Source: Gammaproteobacteria bacterium (GTDB lineage Bacteria; Pseudomonadota; Gammaproteobacteria; Steroidobacterales; Steroidobacteraceae). Taken from it: 64,000 nucleotides of DNA. The stretch spans positions 1 to 64,000 of the forward strand of contig JANYJY010000004.1 in NCBI GenBank assembly GCA_025358295.1, written 5' to 3'. The notes beneath the pieces were generated by a model. That model saw only the letters and a program-made list of their open reading frames with translations. It did no database searches and was not told the DNA's origin. This document shows, piece after piece, positions 27,479 to 36,847 of the stretch; position 1 is the stretch's first letter, and each line of letters begins with the position of its first letter. Made by a program: the position numbers and the translations under genes.

Positions 27479-28120
27479 CTAGGGTTTGGAATCGCTCGGC
27501 AAGCCGCGGCATCCGACACCCTCGCCGCACACTTGATTGACGGGACACACAACCGGCGTGCCCTTCACGCATCCGCGTGCATCGGCGCCCACAGTACGCG
27601 GCGCGCAATGTTCATGTCCATTGCAGCTGCGCTTATCGTCACAGTCCGCATCGCTTCTGCAGGCGAGAGCCGACTGATCTCTGTCCATGGTGGCGAGTTC
27701 CCCCTGACCGGTAATCACGCCCGCTAGCGTGGCGTCCAGAAGCAGCTCGGGAGCGTCCCGGTGCGACGGCAGGCGCACATCGGCTGCGACGATTTCCAGC
27801 TCAGGCGCCACCGGACTCGCGCTTCGATAATACAAGCTGAAGCGCACGACATTGCGAGGGTCGAGCGCCTCATTGAGTTTCACGGGAATAATATGGGTTG
27901 AATCGCGAGCCCAGGATTCGCCATGCACCAATGGCAGGCGCCTGACCGCATTGCCGGTCTCGTATATGCGTAGCTCCAAGGAGCTGCCGGCCGACAGTTC
28001 CTGCGCGCCGGTGATGACGTGGACTTCGAGGCGTGAAACCGGCAAAGCCGCAACGCTTGCGGCGCCGAATGTGCACATCAACAGAATCGACCACACTGAC
28101 ATCGGCAGGCGTAAATTCAC
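27479..28120 (-). CDS. Secreted protein with Cys-rich C-terminal motif
   Basis: A 213-residue protein: signal peptide (SVWSILLMCTFGAASVAA), a beta-rich region (about 27-135), then a short cysteine-rich tail (about 150-207) with CRSDADCDDKRSCNGHEHC and later Cys in CVKGTPVVCPVNQVC. The C-x-x-D-x-D-C-D-D-x-x-x-C-N-G-x-E-x-C pattern resembles Cys-rich repeats of myxobacterial and planctomycete secreted proteins. Eight or nine Cys could form disulfides in the periplasm or outside the cell. Role unknown. Confidence 0.75.
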   Translation of the reverse strand: MNLRLPMSVWSILLMCTFGAASVAALPVSRLEVHVITGAQELSAGSSLELRIYETGNAVRRLPLVHGESWARDSTHIIPVKLNEALDPRNVVRFSLYYRSASPVAPELEIVAADVRLPSHRDAPELLLDATLAGVITGQGELATMDRDQSALACRSDADCDDKRSCNGHEHCAPRTVGADARGCVKGTPVVCPVNQVCGEGVGCRGLPSDSKP

Positions 28121-28247
28121 GGCAAGCTCCCGTCTATCTGAATGCCTCCCCTATCATAGCCGATACGGGCCAGTCTGCGTCCGGGCACCCGTGACCGTCG
28201 CCGAACGGAGACGCCTCGCCGGATACTAGGGAACTCGCGGCAGCGGT

Positions 28248-29540
28248 TTATTCGCCCTGTTTGTAGACCTTGCCCTCTTTCATCACGAACTGCACGTTCT
28301 CCAACTTGCGTATGTCGGCAATGGGGTCGCCTTTCACGGCGATGATGTCCGCCGACTTGCCGGCGGCAACAGAGCCAAACAGCTCGGAATGTCCGATGAG
28401 GTCCGCGGCATTGACCGTGGCCGACTGAATCGCCTGCATCGGCGTCATCCCATATTTCACCATGAAGGCGAATTGCCGTGCGTTGACTCCGTGCGGACAA
28501 ATGCCGGCGTCCGTCCCGAAGGACATTTTCACGCCGGCGCGTACCGCTTTGGTGAAATTGCGGCGTTGCGCCTCCGCCAAGTCTGCGTCGTGCTGCAGAA
28601 AGTCCGCCGGCGTGCTGGCAGAGGACTGAATGCACTCCTCGTCGTATATGTCCATGTCGAGATAAGTGCCATGCTTCTTGGCGAGCGCGATGCCTTCGTC
28701 ATCGATCAACGTGGCATGCTCAATCGATGCAACCCCTGCTCGTATCGCGTTATTGATGCCCTCTGCCGCATGCGCATGGGCCTCCACGCGAAGGCCAAAA
28801 TTGGCTGCCTCTTCAACGGCGGCGCGTAACTCTTCGGGCGTGAATTCGACCGACTTCGGATTGCTGCCGTGGGTCAGTACGGCGCCCGTGGACAGCACCT
28901 TGATGTTGTCGGCGCCGAGATGCGCCAACTGGCGAACCTTCTGCCGAACCTCCCAGGGACTGTTGGCCTCGCCGAAGCGCATGTCGAGCGGCAGCTGCAC
29001 ATCGAGCGCAATACCCGTCATGGCACCGGCACCCTGGCTGATGGTTACATAGGCGCCGGCGACGTACATGCGCGGCCCGATGATGGTGCCTCTCGCGATG
29101 GCATCGCGCATGGCGACATCGTTGAAGGCCCGATAGACCCCTACATCGCGGACGGTGGTAAAGCCCGCCAGCAAAGTGGCCTTTGCGTTGGGAATAGTCA
29201 GATACGCGGTTTCCACCGCACTTTTCGTCAATGAGTTGACGGGTTCCGCGTCCGTGAGATCGGCCAGGTGTGTGTGGCAATCGACGAGGCCGGGCAGCAC
29301 CGTCATATTCGACAAATCGATGACGGCGGCGCCGGCCGGTATGGCAAGTTTGGATCCAACCGCCTCGATCTTCTTGCCGCGAATGAGAATGATCTGATCG
29401 GCGAGCACGCGGCCCGCATCCACATCGACGAATTTGCCGGCGCGGATTGCGGTCACTGCCTCCGCGGATTGCGCCGCGCAAAACAACGGCATCAGGCAAA
29501 GACATAGAGTCGCAAACGCTAACTTTTTGTGCACAACCAT
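28248..29540 (-). CDS. Secreted amidohydrolase-family enzyme (Xaa-Pro dipeptidase/imidazolonepropionase-like)
   Basis: A 430-residue TIM-barrel metal hydrolase with a signal peptide (KKLAFATLCLCLMPLFCAAQS). Metal ligands are visible: HTH in GLVDCHTHLA, a probable carboxylated Lys in NIKVLSTGA, His in VEAHAHA and IEHATL, and Asp in FGTDAGIC. The subgroup includes Sgx9260/Xaa-Pro or Xaa-Arg carboxypeptidase-like enzymes that process dipeptides. Start could be ATG 29540 or GTG 29534. A periplasmic dipeptide-scavenging role is inference. Confidence 0.88.
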   Translation of the reverse strand: MVVHKKLAFATLCLCLMPLFCAAQSAEAVTAIRAGKFVDVDAGRVLADQIILIRGKKIEAVGSKLAIPAGAAVIDLSNMTVLPGLVDCHTHLADLTDAEPVNSLTKSAVETAYLTIPNAKATLLAGFTTVRDVGVYRAFNDVAMRDAIARGTIIGPRMYVAGAYVTISQGAGAMTGIALDVQLPLDMRFGEANSPWEVRQKVRQLAHLGADNIKVLSTGAVLTHGSNPKSVEFTPEELRAAVEEAANFGLRVEAHAHAAEGINNAIRAGVASIEHATLIDDEGIALAKKHGTYLDMDIYDEECIQSSASTPADFLQHDADLAEAQRRNFTKAVRAGVKMSFGTDAGICPHGVNARQFAFMVKYGMTPMQAIQSATVNAADLIGHSELFGSVAAGKSADIIAVKGDPIADIRKLENVQFVMKEGKVYKQGE

Positions 29541-29593
29541 CCTTTCACCGTGCGAAAGCCCGAAATCGGATAATCATACTACTAATCGACCGT

Positions 29594-30619
29594 TCAAGTA
29601 GAGAGTGCGCGCGGCTCTTGTTGTGTAATGCAGTGAATCCCGCCACCGCCGCGAAACAGATCCCGAAGCCCCAATGACACGACTTGGCGGTCCGGATACG
29701 CGCGCCGGAGAGTGGCCGCAACCTCTGCATCCTCGGCAATTCCGTATGCAGGCGCGATGATGGCGCCGTTTGCGATATAGAAATTCACATACGATCGGCA
29801 ATAAAGATCTTCGCCCTCGGGCACCGACGTCCGCGGCGCCTCGGCGATCGGCAACAGCTCTAAGCGACGACCGTGCGCATCGGTCTCGGACTGCAGAACC
29901 TTTCTGTTCTCCGCCATGATGGAATATCTCGGGTCTCTGGGATCGGCCACTACCTCGAGCAGAACCGCCGCCGGCCGGATGTAGGCAACATACCCATCGA
30001 CATGGCCGTCCGTTGCGTTGTCGCTCAAATCGCCCGGCAGCCAGATGATTTTCTGAACTCCCAGCATGGCCCGCAGCTCCGCATCAGCCTGCGCCTTGGT
30101 CCATCCTGGATTTCGGTTGGCATTGAGCACGCAAGACTCGGCGGTAATCAGGGTCCCCTCACCGTCCGACAGAAATCCTCCACCCTCGACCACGAGATCG
30201 GAGCAAAAAGCCCGCGCCAACACCAAATCCGCGACCCCGGCGCCAACCGCCGCATCCCGATCGAAGGGCACACACTTGGCGCCCCAGGCGTTGAAGGTGA
30301 ACAGCGCCGCCGCGCGATTTCCGCTCGTGTCGAGCAGGAAGTTCGGGCCCGAGTCGCGCAGCCACGAGTCGTCCATGGGCATCGCCACCACGCGCACCGA
30401 GGACCCGCAGCGCGCAGCGGCATCCGCCGCAAGCGCCGGGTCGGCCAGCATGGTCAGGGGCTCGAATCGGGCAATGGCCTGTGCGACTCTGGCGTAGTCG
30501 TCGCGAGCGGCCTCGATGTGCCCATGCCAAATCGATTCTCGCTTGGGCCAACCCATCCAACATCCCGCGTGGGGAGCCCACTCGGCCGGCATCGTGAATC
30601 CCAAATCGGCCGGCTTCAA
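29594..30619 (-). CDS. aguA: Agmatine deiminase
   Basis: A 341-residue member of the peptidylarginine/agmatine deiminase family, which converts agmatine to N-carbamoylputrescine plus ammonia. Conserved pieces: FTMPAEWAPHAGCWMGWP at the start, MDDSWLRDSGP, DGHVDGYVAYI, and the catalytic Cys330 in GGGGIHCITQQEPR. I chose TTG at 30619 with GGAG 8 nt before; a longer frame upstream looks unlike the family. The usual partner N-carbamoylputrescine amidohydrolase (AguB) is not in this window. Confidence 0.9.
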   Translation of the reverse strand: MKPADLGFTMPAEWAPHAGCWMGWPKRESIWHGHIEAARDDYARVAQAIARFEPLTMLADPALAADAAARCGSSVRVVAMPMDDSWLRDSGPNFLLDTSGNRAAALFTFNAWGAKCVPFDRDAAVGAGVADLVLARAFCSDLVVEGGGFLSDGEGTLITAESCVLNANRNPGWTKAQADAELRAMLGVQKIIWLPGDLSDNATDGHVDGYVAYIRPAAVLLEVVADPRDPRYSIMAENRKVLQSETDAHGRRLELLPIAEAPRTSVPEGEDLYCRSYVNFYIANGAIIAPAYGIAEDAEVAATLRRAYPDRQVVSLGLRDLFRGGGGIHCITQQEPRALST

Positions 30620-30723
30620 GATTGAATCTCCATGTTCATGCGCTCCCGTCAGCACAATGATAATGCCGGCACGATAACTCAAGACTGGACATCTTGTCCT
30701 CGGCCGAGTCTTCAGCACCAAAT

Positions 30724-30740
30724 TTCGCTAGGATAGCGAA
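30724..30740. promoter_or_regulatory. Perfect inverted repeat upstream of GST gene
   Basis: TTCGCTAGGATAGCGAA: 7-bp arms around GGA, 22 bp before the GST start and in the divergent promoter region of aguA. Candidate operator; regulator unknown. Confidence 0.45.
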
Positions 30741-30762
30741 TGCTCGGAAAACAGGAGGCTGC

Positions 30763-31470
30763 ATGAGCGATTTTGCCGATTTTCCCATCACCAAGAAATG
30801 GCCGGCGCAGCACCCAGAGCGCTTGCAGCTGTATTCGTTGCCCACGCCTAACGGTGTGAAGGTTTCCATTATGCTCGAGGAGATCGGCCTGCCCTACGAG
30901 CCCCACTTGGTGAACTTTGAAACCAACGATCAAATGAGCCCGGAGTTTTTATCGCTCAATCCCAACAACAAGATACCCGCCATCCTGGATCCGAATGGAC
31001 CCAGCGGCAAGCCGCTGTCCCTGTTCGAGTCGGGCGCGATCCTGCTCTATCTCGCCGATAAGGCCGGACAGCTAATCCCCAAGGATCCGGACAGCCGCTA
31101 CCAAACCATCCAGTGGCTGATGTTTCAGATGGGCGGCATCGGGCCCATGTTTGGACAGGTCGGTTTCTTCAATAAATTCGCGGGTAAGAATTACGAAGAC
31201 AAGCGTCCGCGCGACCGCTACGTCGCGGAAGCGAAGCGTCTGTTAAGCGTGCTGAATGCCCGGCTTGCAGATCGCGCCTGGATCGTGGGCGACGCGTTCT
31301 CGATCGCGGACGTGGCGACGTTCCCGTGGATCAATAACTTGATCAGCTTTTACGAAGCGGGAGACTTGGTGGGAATCGCCGACTTTCCGCACGTCAACAG
31401 AGCGTTGAGTTCCTTCATGCAGCGGCCCGCGGTGATGCGAGGATTGAGCATCCCCTCGCGCGTCAAGTAA
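30763..31470 (+). CDS. Glutathione S-transferase (YghU/YfcG-like)
   Basis: A 235-residue enzyme with an N-terminal thioredoxin fold (LQLYSLPTPNGVKVSIMLEEIGLPYEP, about 21-110, including NPNNKIPAI and the ESGAILLYL glutathione-binding turn) and an all-helical C-domain (AWIVGDAFSIADVATFPW). The TPNG turn and extended N-terminus are as in the Nu-class GSTs YghU/YfcG, which have disulfide-bond oxidoreductase activity on glutathione. AGGAGG precedes ATG. Converges on murJ with 8 bp overlap. Confidence 0.92.
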   Translation: MSDFADFPITKKWPAQHPERLQLYSLPTPNGVKVSIMLEEIGLPYEPHLVNFETNDQMSPEFLSLNPNNKIPAILDPNGPSGKPLSLFESGAILLYLADKAGQLIPKDPDSRYQTIQWLMFQMGGIGPMFGQVGFFNKFAGKNYEDKRPRDRYVAEAKRLLSVLNARLADRAWIVGDAFSIADVATFPWINNLISFYEAGDLVGIADFPHVNRALSSFMQRPAVMRGLSIPSRVK

Positions 31471-33091
31471 TCCGTCGCAATCGCCGGTTGATCGCGGCCT
31501 GCAATTCTTTGAGTTCCTCGATGTGCAGAGCGGCGCCGCAGGCGGCAAAAACCAAAGCGCCCACGACAACCGTTGCCAGCAGCGCGCCGAGCTTGCTCCA
31601 GAACGCCTGTGTCTGCCAATCGGCCAGCAACCAGTGCGACGAGGCGCCGCAAACCGCCACCAACGCGACTGCGGCGACTGCAACCTTCCCCAACATAATG
31701 AGCATGCGGCGCGACTCAAGACCGTTCAAGTGACGGCGCATAAGCGCATACAGCAACAGGAAATTGACCGTCGCGATGCAGCCGGTGGAGAACGCCAAAC
31801 CGCGGTGCCCCCACCCCAGATGGAAGGTGAACAGCCAGTTGAGAAGAAGATTGAGCGCCACGGCCAGGAAGCTCACCAGCATCGGCGTCTTGCGCCGATC
31901 GAGCGCATAGAACGCGTTCACCAACACCTTAAGCGCGGCATATCCGGCCAGCCCGATGGCGTAGAATCGCAGCGCGCCGGCGGCTTGGACAGCCTGGTAC
32001 GCGGTGAATCTTCCATGCTGATACAGCACGGAAATAATCGGCTCGGCGAGCACGATGAGTCCGATCGTCGAAGGGATGGTGAGCAGCAGCGCCAGGCGCA
32101 TGGCGCGTGCAAGTTCGGTGCGAAATGCATCCATTTGACGCGCGACGACCAGTCGCGACAGCAGCGGCAAGGTGACGGTGCCGAGCGCGACGCCGAACAG
32201 GCCCAAAGGCAATTGCATCAGGCGAAAAGCAATCGACAGCCAGAAAATCGGTCCATCGCCGAGCGTCGAGGCAAACATCGAATTGACCAGCACATTGAAC
32301 TGGGTGGTACTGGCGGCAATCACCGAGGGACCCATCAGCAAAAGAATTGCCTTCACACCGGCATCGCGCCAGTAAAAATCCGCGCGGAAGCGATATCCGA
32401 GGCGGGCCAGCGACGGCAATTGAACCGCGAGTTGCAAGCCGCCGCCGATGACCGTGGCAGCGGCCAGTCCGAGCAGCGCGCGCGGGCCGTAATGCGGGTC
32501 GATCCAGTAGCCGAGAGTCACCCCGCCGACGATGGAGCCGATATTGAAGAAACTCGACGCCATTGCCGGCATGCCGAACACGCTCTTGGAATTCAGCATG
32601 CCCATGACCAATGCGGCGAGCGAGACCAAGAGAATGAAGGGAAACATGATGCGCGTCAGCTGCGCGGCCAACGCCGCCTTCTGCGGGTCGAATCCGGGCG
32701 CCAGGGTCGCCACCAACTGAGCCGAAAAGACCATCCCGGCAATGCACAGTGCACCCAGCACCACGGCCGTCAATGTGGCCACCTTATTTGCGAGCCGCCA
32801 GGCGGATTCATCGCCGCCGCGCGCGATGGTCTTGCTGAAGGTGGTTACGAACGCCGTCGACAGCGCCCCTTCCGCGAACAGATCGCGCAACAGATTGGGT
32901 ATGCGAAATGCGGCGGTAAACGCGTCCATCGCAGCACCGCCACCGAACAGAGCGGCGAATATTTGCTCGCGCGCGAGCCCGAGCAGCCGGCTACACATCA
33001 CCGCAAGACCGATGATCCCCGCCGCCTTGGTATTTAGCTTCTCGGCGCGCTCATCGGGGGTGGCGGCGGGCAGCGATGACGGATCATTCAT
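31463..33091 (-). CDS. murJ: MurJ lipid II flippase
   Basis: A 542-residue polytopic protein (14 membrane helices) that flips lipid II across the inner membrane for peptidoglycan synthesis. Begins with GIIGLAVMCSRLLGLAREQIFAALFG and contains DAFTAAFRIPNLLRDLFAEGALSTAFV, both hallmarks of MurJ. I chose ATG 33091 (MNDPSSLPA); earlier in-frame codons give an unlikely extension. In many Proteobacteria murJ lies near rpsT or ribF; here it is not. Confidence 0.95.
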   Translation of the reverse strand: MNDPSSLPAATPDERAEKLNTKAAGIIGLAVMCSRLLGLAREQIFAALFGGGAAMDAFTAAFRIPNLLRDLFAEGALSTAFVTTFSKTIARGGDESAWRLANKVATLTAVVLGALCIAGMVFSAQLVATLAPGFDPQKAALAAQLTRIMFPFILLVSLAALVMGMLNSKSVFGMPAMASSFFNIGSIVGGVTLGYWIDPHYGPRALLGLAAATVIGGGLQLAVQLPSLARLGYRFRADFYWRDAGVKAILLLMGPSVIAASTTQFNVLVNSMFASTLGDGPIFWLSIAFRLMQLPLGLFGVALGTVTLPLLSRLVVARQMDAFRTELARAMRLALLLTIPSTIGLIVLAEPIISVLYQHGRFTAYQAVQAAGALRFYAIGLAGYAALKVLVNAFYALDRRKTPMLVSFLAVALNLLLNWLFTFHLGWGHRGLAFSTGCIATVNFLLLYALMRRHLNGLESRRMLIMLGKVAVAAVALVAVCGASSHWLLADWQTQAFWSKLGALLATVVVGALVFAACGAALHIEELKELQAAINRRLRRIT

Positions 33092-33120
33092 GAATGCACA
33101 GCTTAACCTTTCTCCACCGG

Positions 33121-34401
33121 TTACGCCGTGGCGAACATCCCGATGACGGTGACGGCCATTACTGCCGTTGCCAACCACCCGAGACGGCGCAGCTTCGGAC
33201 GGATCACAAATCTTCCCATGATGTCCTCGCGCGAGGCCAACAGCATCATGATGGCCATGATCGGGACCGCAATGACACCGTTGATTTCAGCGCTCCAAAC
33301 CAACGCGCGCATCGGATCAAGATGGGTAAAATTCAAGGCCACGCCCCCGACCGTCGCGATGGCGATGATGCCGTAGAATTCCAGCGCCTCGTGCAGCTTC
33401 ATGTCCATGCCGGACTGCCAATCGAAACTCTCGCTCACCGCGTAGGCGGCCGAGCCTGCCAACACCGGCACGGCCAACATTCCCGTACCAATGATTCCCA
33501 GACTGAACAGCAAGAATGTGGTCTGCCCGCCGATGGGGCGCAGCGCCTCAGCGGCCTGAGCGGATGTTTGGATGTCGACGCTGCCCGCCGTATGCAGGGT
33601 GGCCGCGGTGCTCAAGATGATGAAGAAGGCGATCAGGTTCGAGAAACCCATCCCCACGTAGGTGTCCCAGCGGATGCGCCGCAGGTGCTTGCGCGTCACT
33701 TCCTCGCCATGCGGCAGCAAGGCGCCGCCGTTGAGTGCGTTGACCGCCCGTAGATCTTCCATTTCCTGGGCGGCCTGCCAGAAAAATAGGTATGGGCTGA
33801 TTGTCGTGCCGAAAACCGCCACGATCATGGTGATGGTGTTGTGATTGAGCACCAACCGGGGCAGCACCATTTCTGACAGGACCGATCCCCATTCAATATG
33901 CACGGTGAATATCACCGCTACATAGGACAGTAGACTCAACGTCAGCCACTTCAGATAGCGTACGTAGTCCGCGTAGCGCAGAAAGACCTGCAACCCCAGG
34001 CACAGCAAGCCGAATCCCACCGAATAAAGATGTGCCGAGCCGCCGAGCAGCAAGCGCAACGCCTCGCCCATCGCCGCGATGTCGGCGGCTATGTTGATGG
34101 TATTGGCGATCAACAGCAAACCGACGATGCCGTACAGCACGGATCGCGGGAACACGGATTTTACGTTCGCGGCCAAGCCCCGCCCCGTGATGCAACCGAG
34201 CCGGGCGCTCACCATCTGGATGCTGACCATCAAGGGGTAGGTGAAGAGCACGGTCCATAGCATGCTGAAGCCGAACTGCGCCCCCGCCTGGGAATAAGTG
34301 GCGATTCCGCTTGGATCATCATCCGCCGCACCCGTAATGAGGCCCGGGCCCAATTGCTTGACCCGTGCATTCTCCGTGATGCTCTTAAACAGATTGACCA
34401 T
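33121..34401 (-). CDS. NRAMP-family divalent metal transporter with altered metal site
   Basis: A 426-residue LeuT-fold membrane protein with about 11 helices. The helix-1 motif is DDDPSGIATYS, where canonical NRAMP has DPGN; the helix-6 motif is GTTISPYLFFWQ, where canonical has A-x-x-MPHN. The Met that favours Mn/Fe and the second ligand are thus replaced. Such divergent members handle other cations (Mg2+ has been shown for one branch) or are uncharacterised. GGAG lies 7 nt before ATG 34401. A hairpin ahead of a T-run follows fusA just upstream, so this gene has its own promoter or reads through. Confidence 0.88.
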   Translation of the reverse strand: MVNLFKSITENARVKQLGPGLITGAADDDPSGIATYSQAGAQFGFSMLWTVLFTYPLMVSIQMVSARLGCITGRGLAANVKSVFPRSVLYGIVGLLLIANTINIAADIAAMGEALRLLLGGSAHLYSVGFGLLCLGLQVFLRYADYVRYLKWLTLSLLSYVAVIFTVHIEWGSVLSEMVLPRLVLNHNTITMIVAVFGTTISPYLFFWQAAQEMEDLRAVNALNGGALLPHGEEVTRKHLRRIRWDTYVGMGFSNLIAFFIILSTAATLHTAGSVDIQTSAQAAEALRPIGGQTTFLLFSLGIIGTGMLAVPVLAGSAAYAVSESFDWQSGMDMKLHEALEFYGIIAIATVGGVALNFTHLDPMRALVWSAEINGVIAVPIMAIMMLLASREDIMGRFVIRPKLRRLGWLATAVMAVTVIGMFATA

Positions 34402-34488
34402 CGACATACTCCAAATCAGCTGGAGCCCCCGTGGGAGAAAGGGTGAAATTCGGCGGGACGATAGACCGGCCGCGGTGAGGTGTAAAGG

Positions 34489-34542
34489 AAAAAAACCGCG
34501 CATGAGAAAACGCGCTCGCGAGTCGAGACGCGTTTCTCATGC
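34489..34542 (-). terminator. Terminator downstream of fusA-like gene
   Basis: Arms GCATGAGAAA(A)CGCG (34500-34514, one bulge) and CGCGTTTCTCATGC (34529-34542), with seven T (minus strand) at 34489-34495. A second small stem CGCGGTG/CACCGCG lies at 34555-34573. Confidence 0.65.
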
Positions 34543-34578
34543 CCATCGCAAGGTCGCGGTGGATTGCACCGCGAATTA

Positions 34579-36735
34579 CTAGGCTAAAGCTGCAGCCTTG
34601 GCCTTGGCCACTTCGGCAATGACTTCCTCGGCGACATTACGCGGCACGGGCTCGTAATGCGAGAACTCCATCGTATACGAGGCGCGGCCGCTGGTCATAC
34701 CGCGTAGCTGCCCGATGTAGCCGAACATTTCCGATAGCGGCACGTTTGCGACCACGGCTATGTTGGCCCCGCGCTCCAACTGATCCAGAATCGAGCCGCG
34801 GCGGCGATTGATATCGCCGATTACGTCGCCCAGGTAGTCGCCCGGCGTCACCGTCTCGACCTTCATGACGGGTTCCAACAGAATGGGTCCGGCCTTGCGA
34901 ATGGCCTCGCGGAAGCAAGCCTTGGCTGCGATTTCAAAGGTAAGTGCGTTTGAATCGACGTCGTGGAAGCTGCCGTCGATGAGCGTGGCGCGGAAATCCA
35001 CGGTCGGATAATGGGCCAGCACGCCATCTTCCTTCTGAATCTTCAGACCCTTTTCGACCGAAGGCACGAACTCTCGCGGCACCGATCCACCGACGGTTTC
35101 ATCCACGAACTCGAATCCGGCGCTGCGCTCCAACGGCTCGAACGTGATCCACACTTCGGCGAACTGGCCGGAACCGCCGGTCTGCTTTTTGTGAATGTAC
35201 TGCTCGGTCAACTTCTTGGTGAAGGTCTCGCGGTACGCCACCTGCGGCTCGCCCATGGTGCCTTCCACGCCGAATTCGGTGCGCATACGGTCGAGCGTGA
35301 CTTCCAAATGCAACTCGCCCATGCCGCGAAGAATCGTCTGCCCGGTCTCACGATCGGTCTCCAGATGCAATGAGGGATCGGCGCGAACCATCTTGCCGAG
35401 AGCAGTACCGAACTTCTCCTGCTCCGCCTTGAGCTTGGACTTCACGGAAACGCTGATGACCGGATCCGGAAAGCGCATGCGCTCGAGAACCACCGGGTCG
35501 GCGGCGTCGCACAGCGTGTCGCCGGTCTCGGTATCAGCCAGGGATACCAGCGCGATAATGTCGCCGGCGCGGGCTTCCTCGACCGGATTGGCCTCTTTAG
35601 CGAACATTTCGACCATGCGGCCGATTTTCTCGCGCTTGCCGCGAGTGGAATTCTGCACCGAGGCACCCTTGGTCAACACACCGGAATAGACGCGAATGAA
35701 GGTGAGCGCGCCATAGGCGTCGTTGATCACCTTGAAGGCCAAGGCCGAAAATGGCTCGTCGTCCGAACACTTGCGCTCACCGATGGGCTCACCGTCGGCA
35801 TCGACGGTCTTGATCGAGGCGACGTCGGTCGGGGCCGGCATGTAGTCGACCACCGCGTCGAGCACCTGCTGCACGCCCTTGTTCTTGTACGACGAACCGC
35901 ACAACACCACTGTGAACGCGGAGTGCAAGGTGCCTTTGCGAAGGCACTTACGCAGCACGTCGCCCGAAGGAACCGTGCCATGCGTCAAATAGGCGTCCAT
36001 GGCCTCATCGTCCTGCTCGAGGCATGTGTCGATCAATTCAGTGCGGTACTTCTGGATATCGCCCAGAATCTTTCGATCGCTGGGGGTAGTGATTTGGAGC
36101 TTGTCCGCAATGTCCGGGGTGATGTCGAGGACCTGCCATTGGGCGTCCTTGTCATCCGAATCCCAAACCAGCGCCTTCATCTCGACCAGATCGATCATGC
36201 CCTTGAAATTCTCTTCCGAACCGATCGGTAGTTGCGCCGGCAGCGGACGTGCGCCGAGGCGCTTCTTGATCATATCCACGCAGCGCAGAAAATTTGCGCC
36301 ACTGCGATCCATCTTGTTCACATAGCAAATACGCGGCACGCCGTAATTGTCGGCCAGGCGCCAATTCGTCTCCGACTGCGGCTCGACGCCGGCGACGCCG
36401 TCGAACACCACCACAGCTCCGTCCAGCACGCGCAGGCTGCGGTTGACCTCGATCGTGAAATCGACGTGTCCCGGCGTGTCGATGAGATTGATCTTCTTGT
36501 CGCGCCAGAACGCGGAAACCGCGGCGCTCTGAATCGTGATGCCGCGCTTCTGTTCCTGCTCGAGGTAATCGGTGGTCGTGGAGGTCTTCAGATCCTTGGT
36601 ATCGTGGATGTCGATGATGGTGTGCTTACGCCCCGTGTAATACAGGATGCGCTCCGTCGTCGTTGTCTTGCCGGCGTCGACGTGGGCGATGATGCCGATA
36701 TTGCGGATATCGGAGAGGGGCGTTGTGCGGGGCAT
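34579..36735 (-). CDS. fusA: Elongation factor G, variant switch I
   Basis: A 718-residue translation GTPase. G1 [20 protein letters not shown]3 DTPGHVDF, G4 NKMD, then domains II-V through [13 protein letters not shown] and [21 protein letters not shown]. It promotes tRNA-mRNA translocation or ribosome recycling. Unusually, the switch I approach has [21 protein letters not shown], with extra residues and TDY instead of the usual short GAATMDWMEQE. The gene is not with rpsL, rpsG or tuf, so it may be a second EF-G (paralogue) and not the housekeeping copy. Confidence 0.93.
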   Translation of the reverse strand: MPRTTPLSDIRNIGIIAHVDAGKTTTTERILYYTGRKHTIIDIHDTKDLKTSTTTDYLEQEQKRGITIQSAAVSAFWRDKKINLIDTPGHVDFTIEVNRSLRVLDGAVVVFDGVAGVEPQSETNWRLADNYGVPRICYVNKMDRSGANFLRCVDMIKKRLGARPLPAQLPIGSEENFKGMIDLVEMKALVWDSDDKDAQWQVLDITPDIADKLQITTPSDRKILGDIQKYRTELIDTCLEQDDEAMDAYLTHGTVPSGDVLRKCLRKGTLHSAFTVVLCGSSYKNKGVQQVLDAVVDYMPAPTDVASIKTVDADGEPIGERKCSDDEPFSALAFKVINDAYGALTFIRVYSGVLTKGASVQNSTRGKREKIGRMVEMFAKEANPVEEARAGDIIALVSLADTETGDTLCDAADPVVLERMRFPDPVISVSVKSKLKAEQEKFGTALGKMVRADPSLHLETDRETGQTILRGMGELHLEVTLDRMRTEFGVEGTMGEPQVAYRETFTKKLTEQYIHKKQTGGSGQFAEVWITFEPLERSAGFEFVDETVGGSVPREFVPSVEKGLKIQKEDGVLAHYPTVDFRATLIDGSFHDVDSNALTFEIAAKACFREAIRKAGPILLEPVMKVETVTPGDYLGDVIGDINRRRGSILDQLERGANIAVVANVPLSEMFGYIGQLRGMTSGRASYTMEFSHYEPVPRNVAEEVIAEVAKAKAAALA

Positions 36736-36766
36736 AGCAATCTTCCGTAAAAAAAGAGGGGAAATC

Positions 36767-36793
36767 AGGATAGCCGCGTAAGCGCGGCGTCAA
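36767..36793 (-). promoter_or_regulatory. Probable fusA promoter with spacer hairpin
   Basis: TTGACG (36788-36793) and TATCCT (36767-36772) on the minus strand, spacer 15 nt, with a GCCGCG-TAAG-CGCGGC palindrome (36773-36788) filling the spacer. The short spacer lowers confidence. Confidence 0.35.
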
Positions 36794-36847
36794 AACCGCG
36801 CATTCTGGCATAGCGTCAGACTATCTGTCCAAAATTCTTGGCCAAGC

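Noticed and set aside
31523-33037. 504-codon open frame on the plus strand
   Set aside because: Entirely antisense to murJ; its product is Arg/Gln/His-rich with no domain, as expected for a GC-rich shadow frame.
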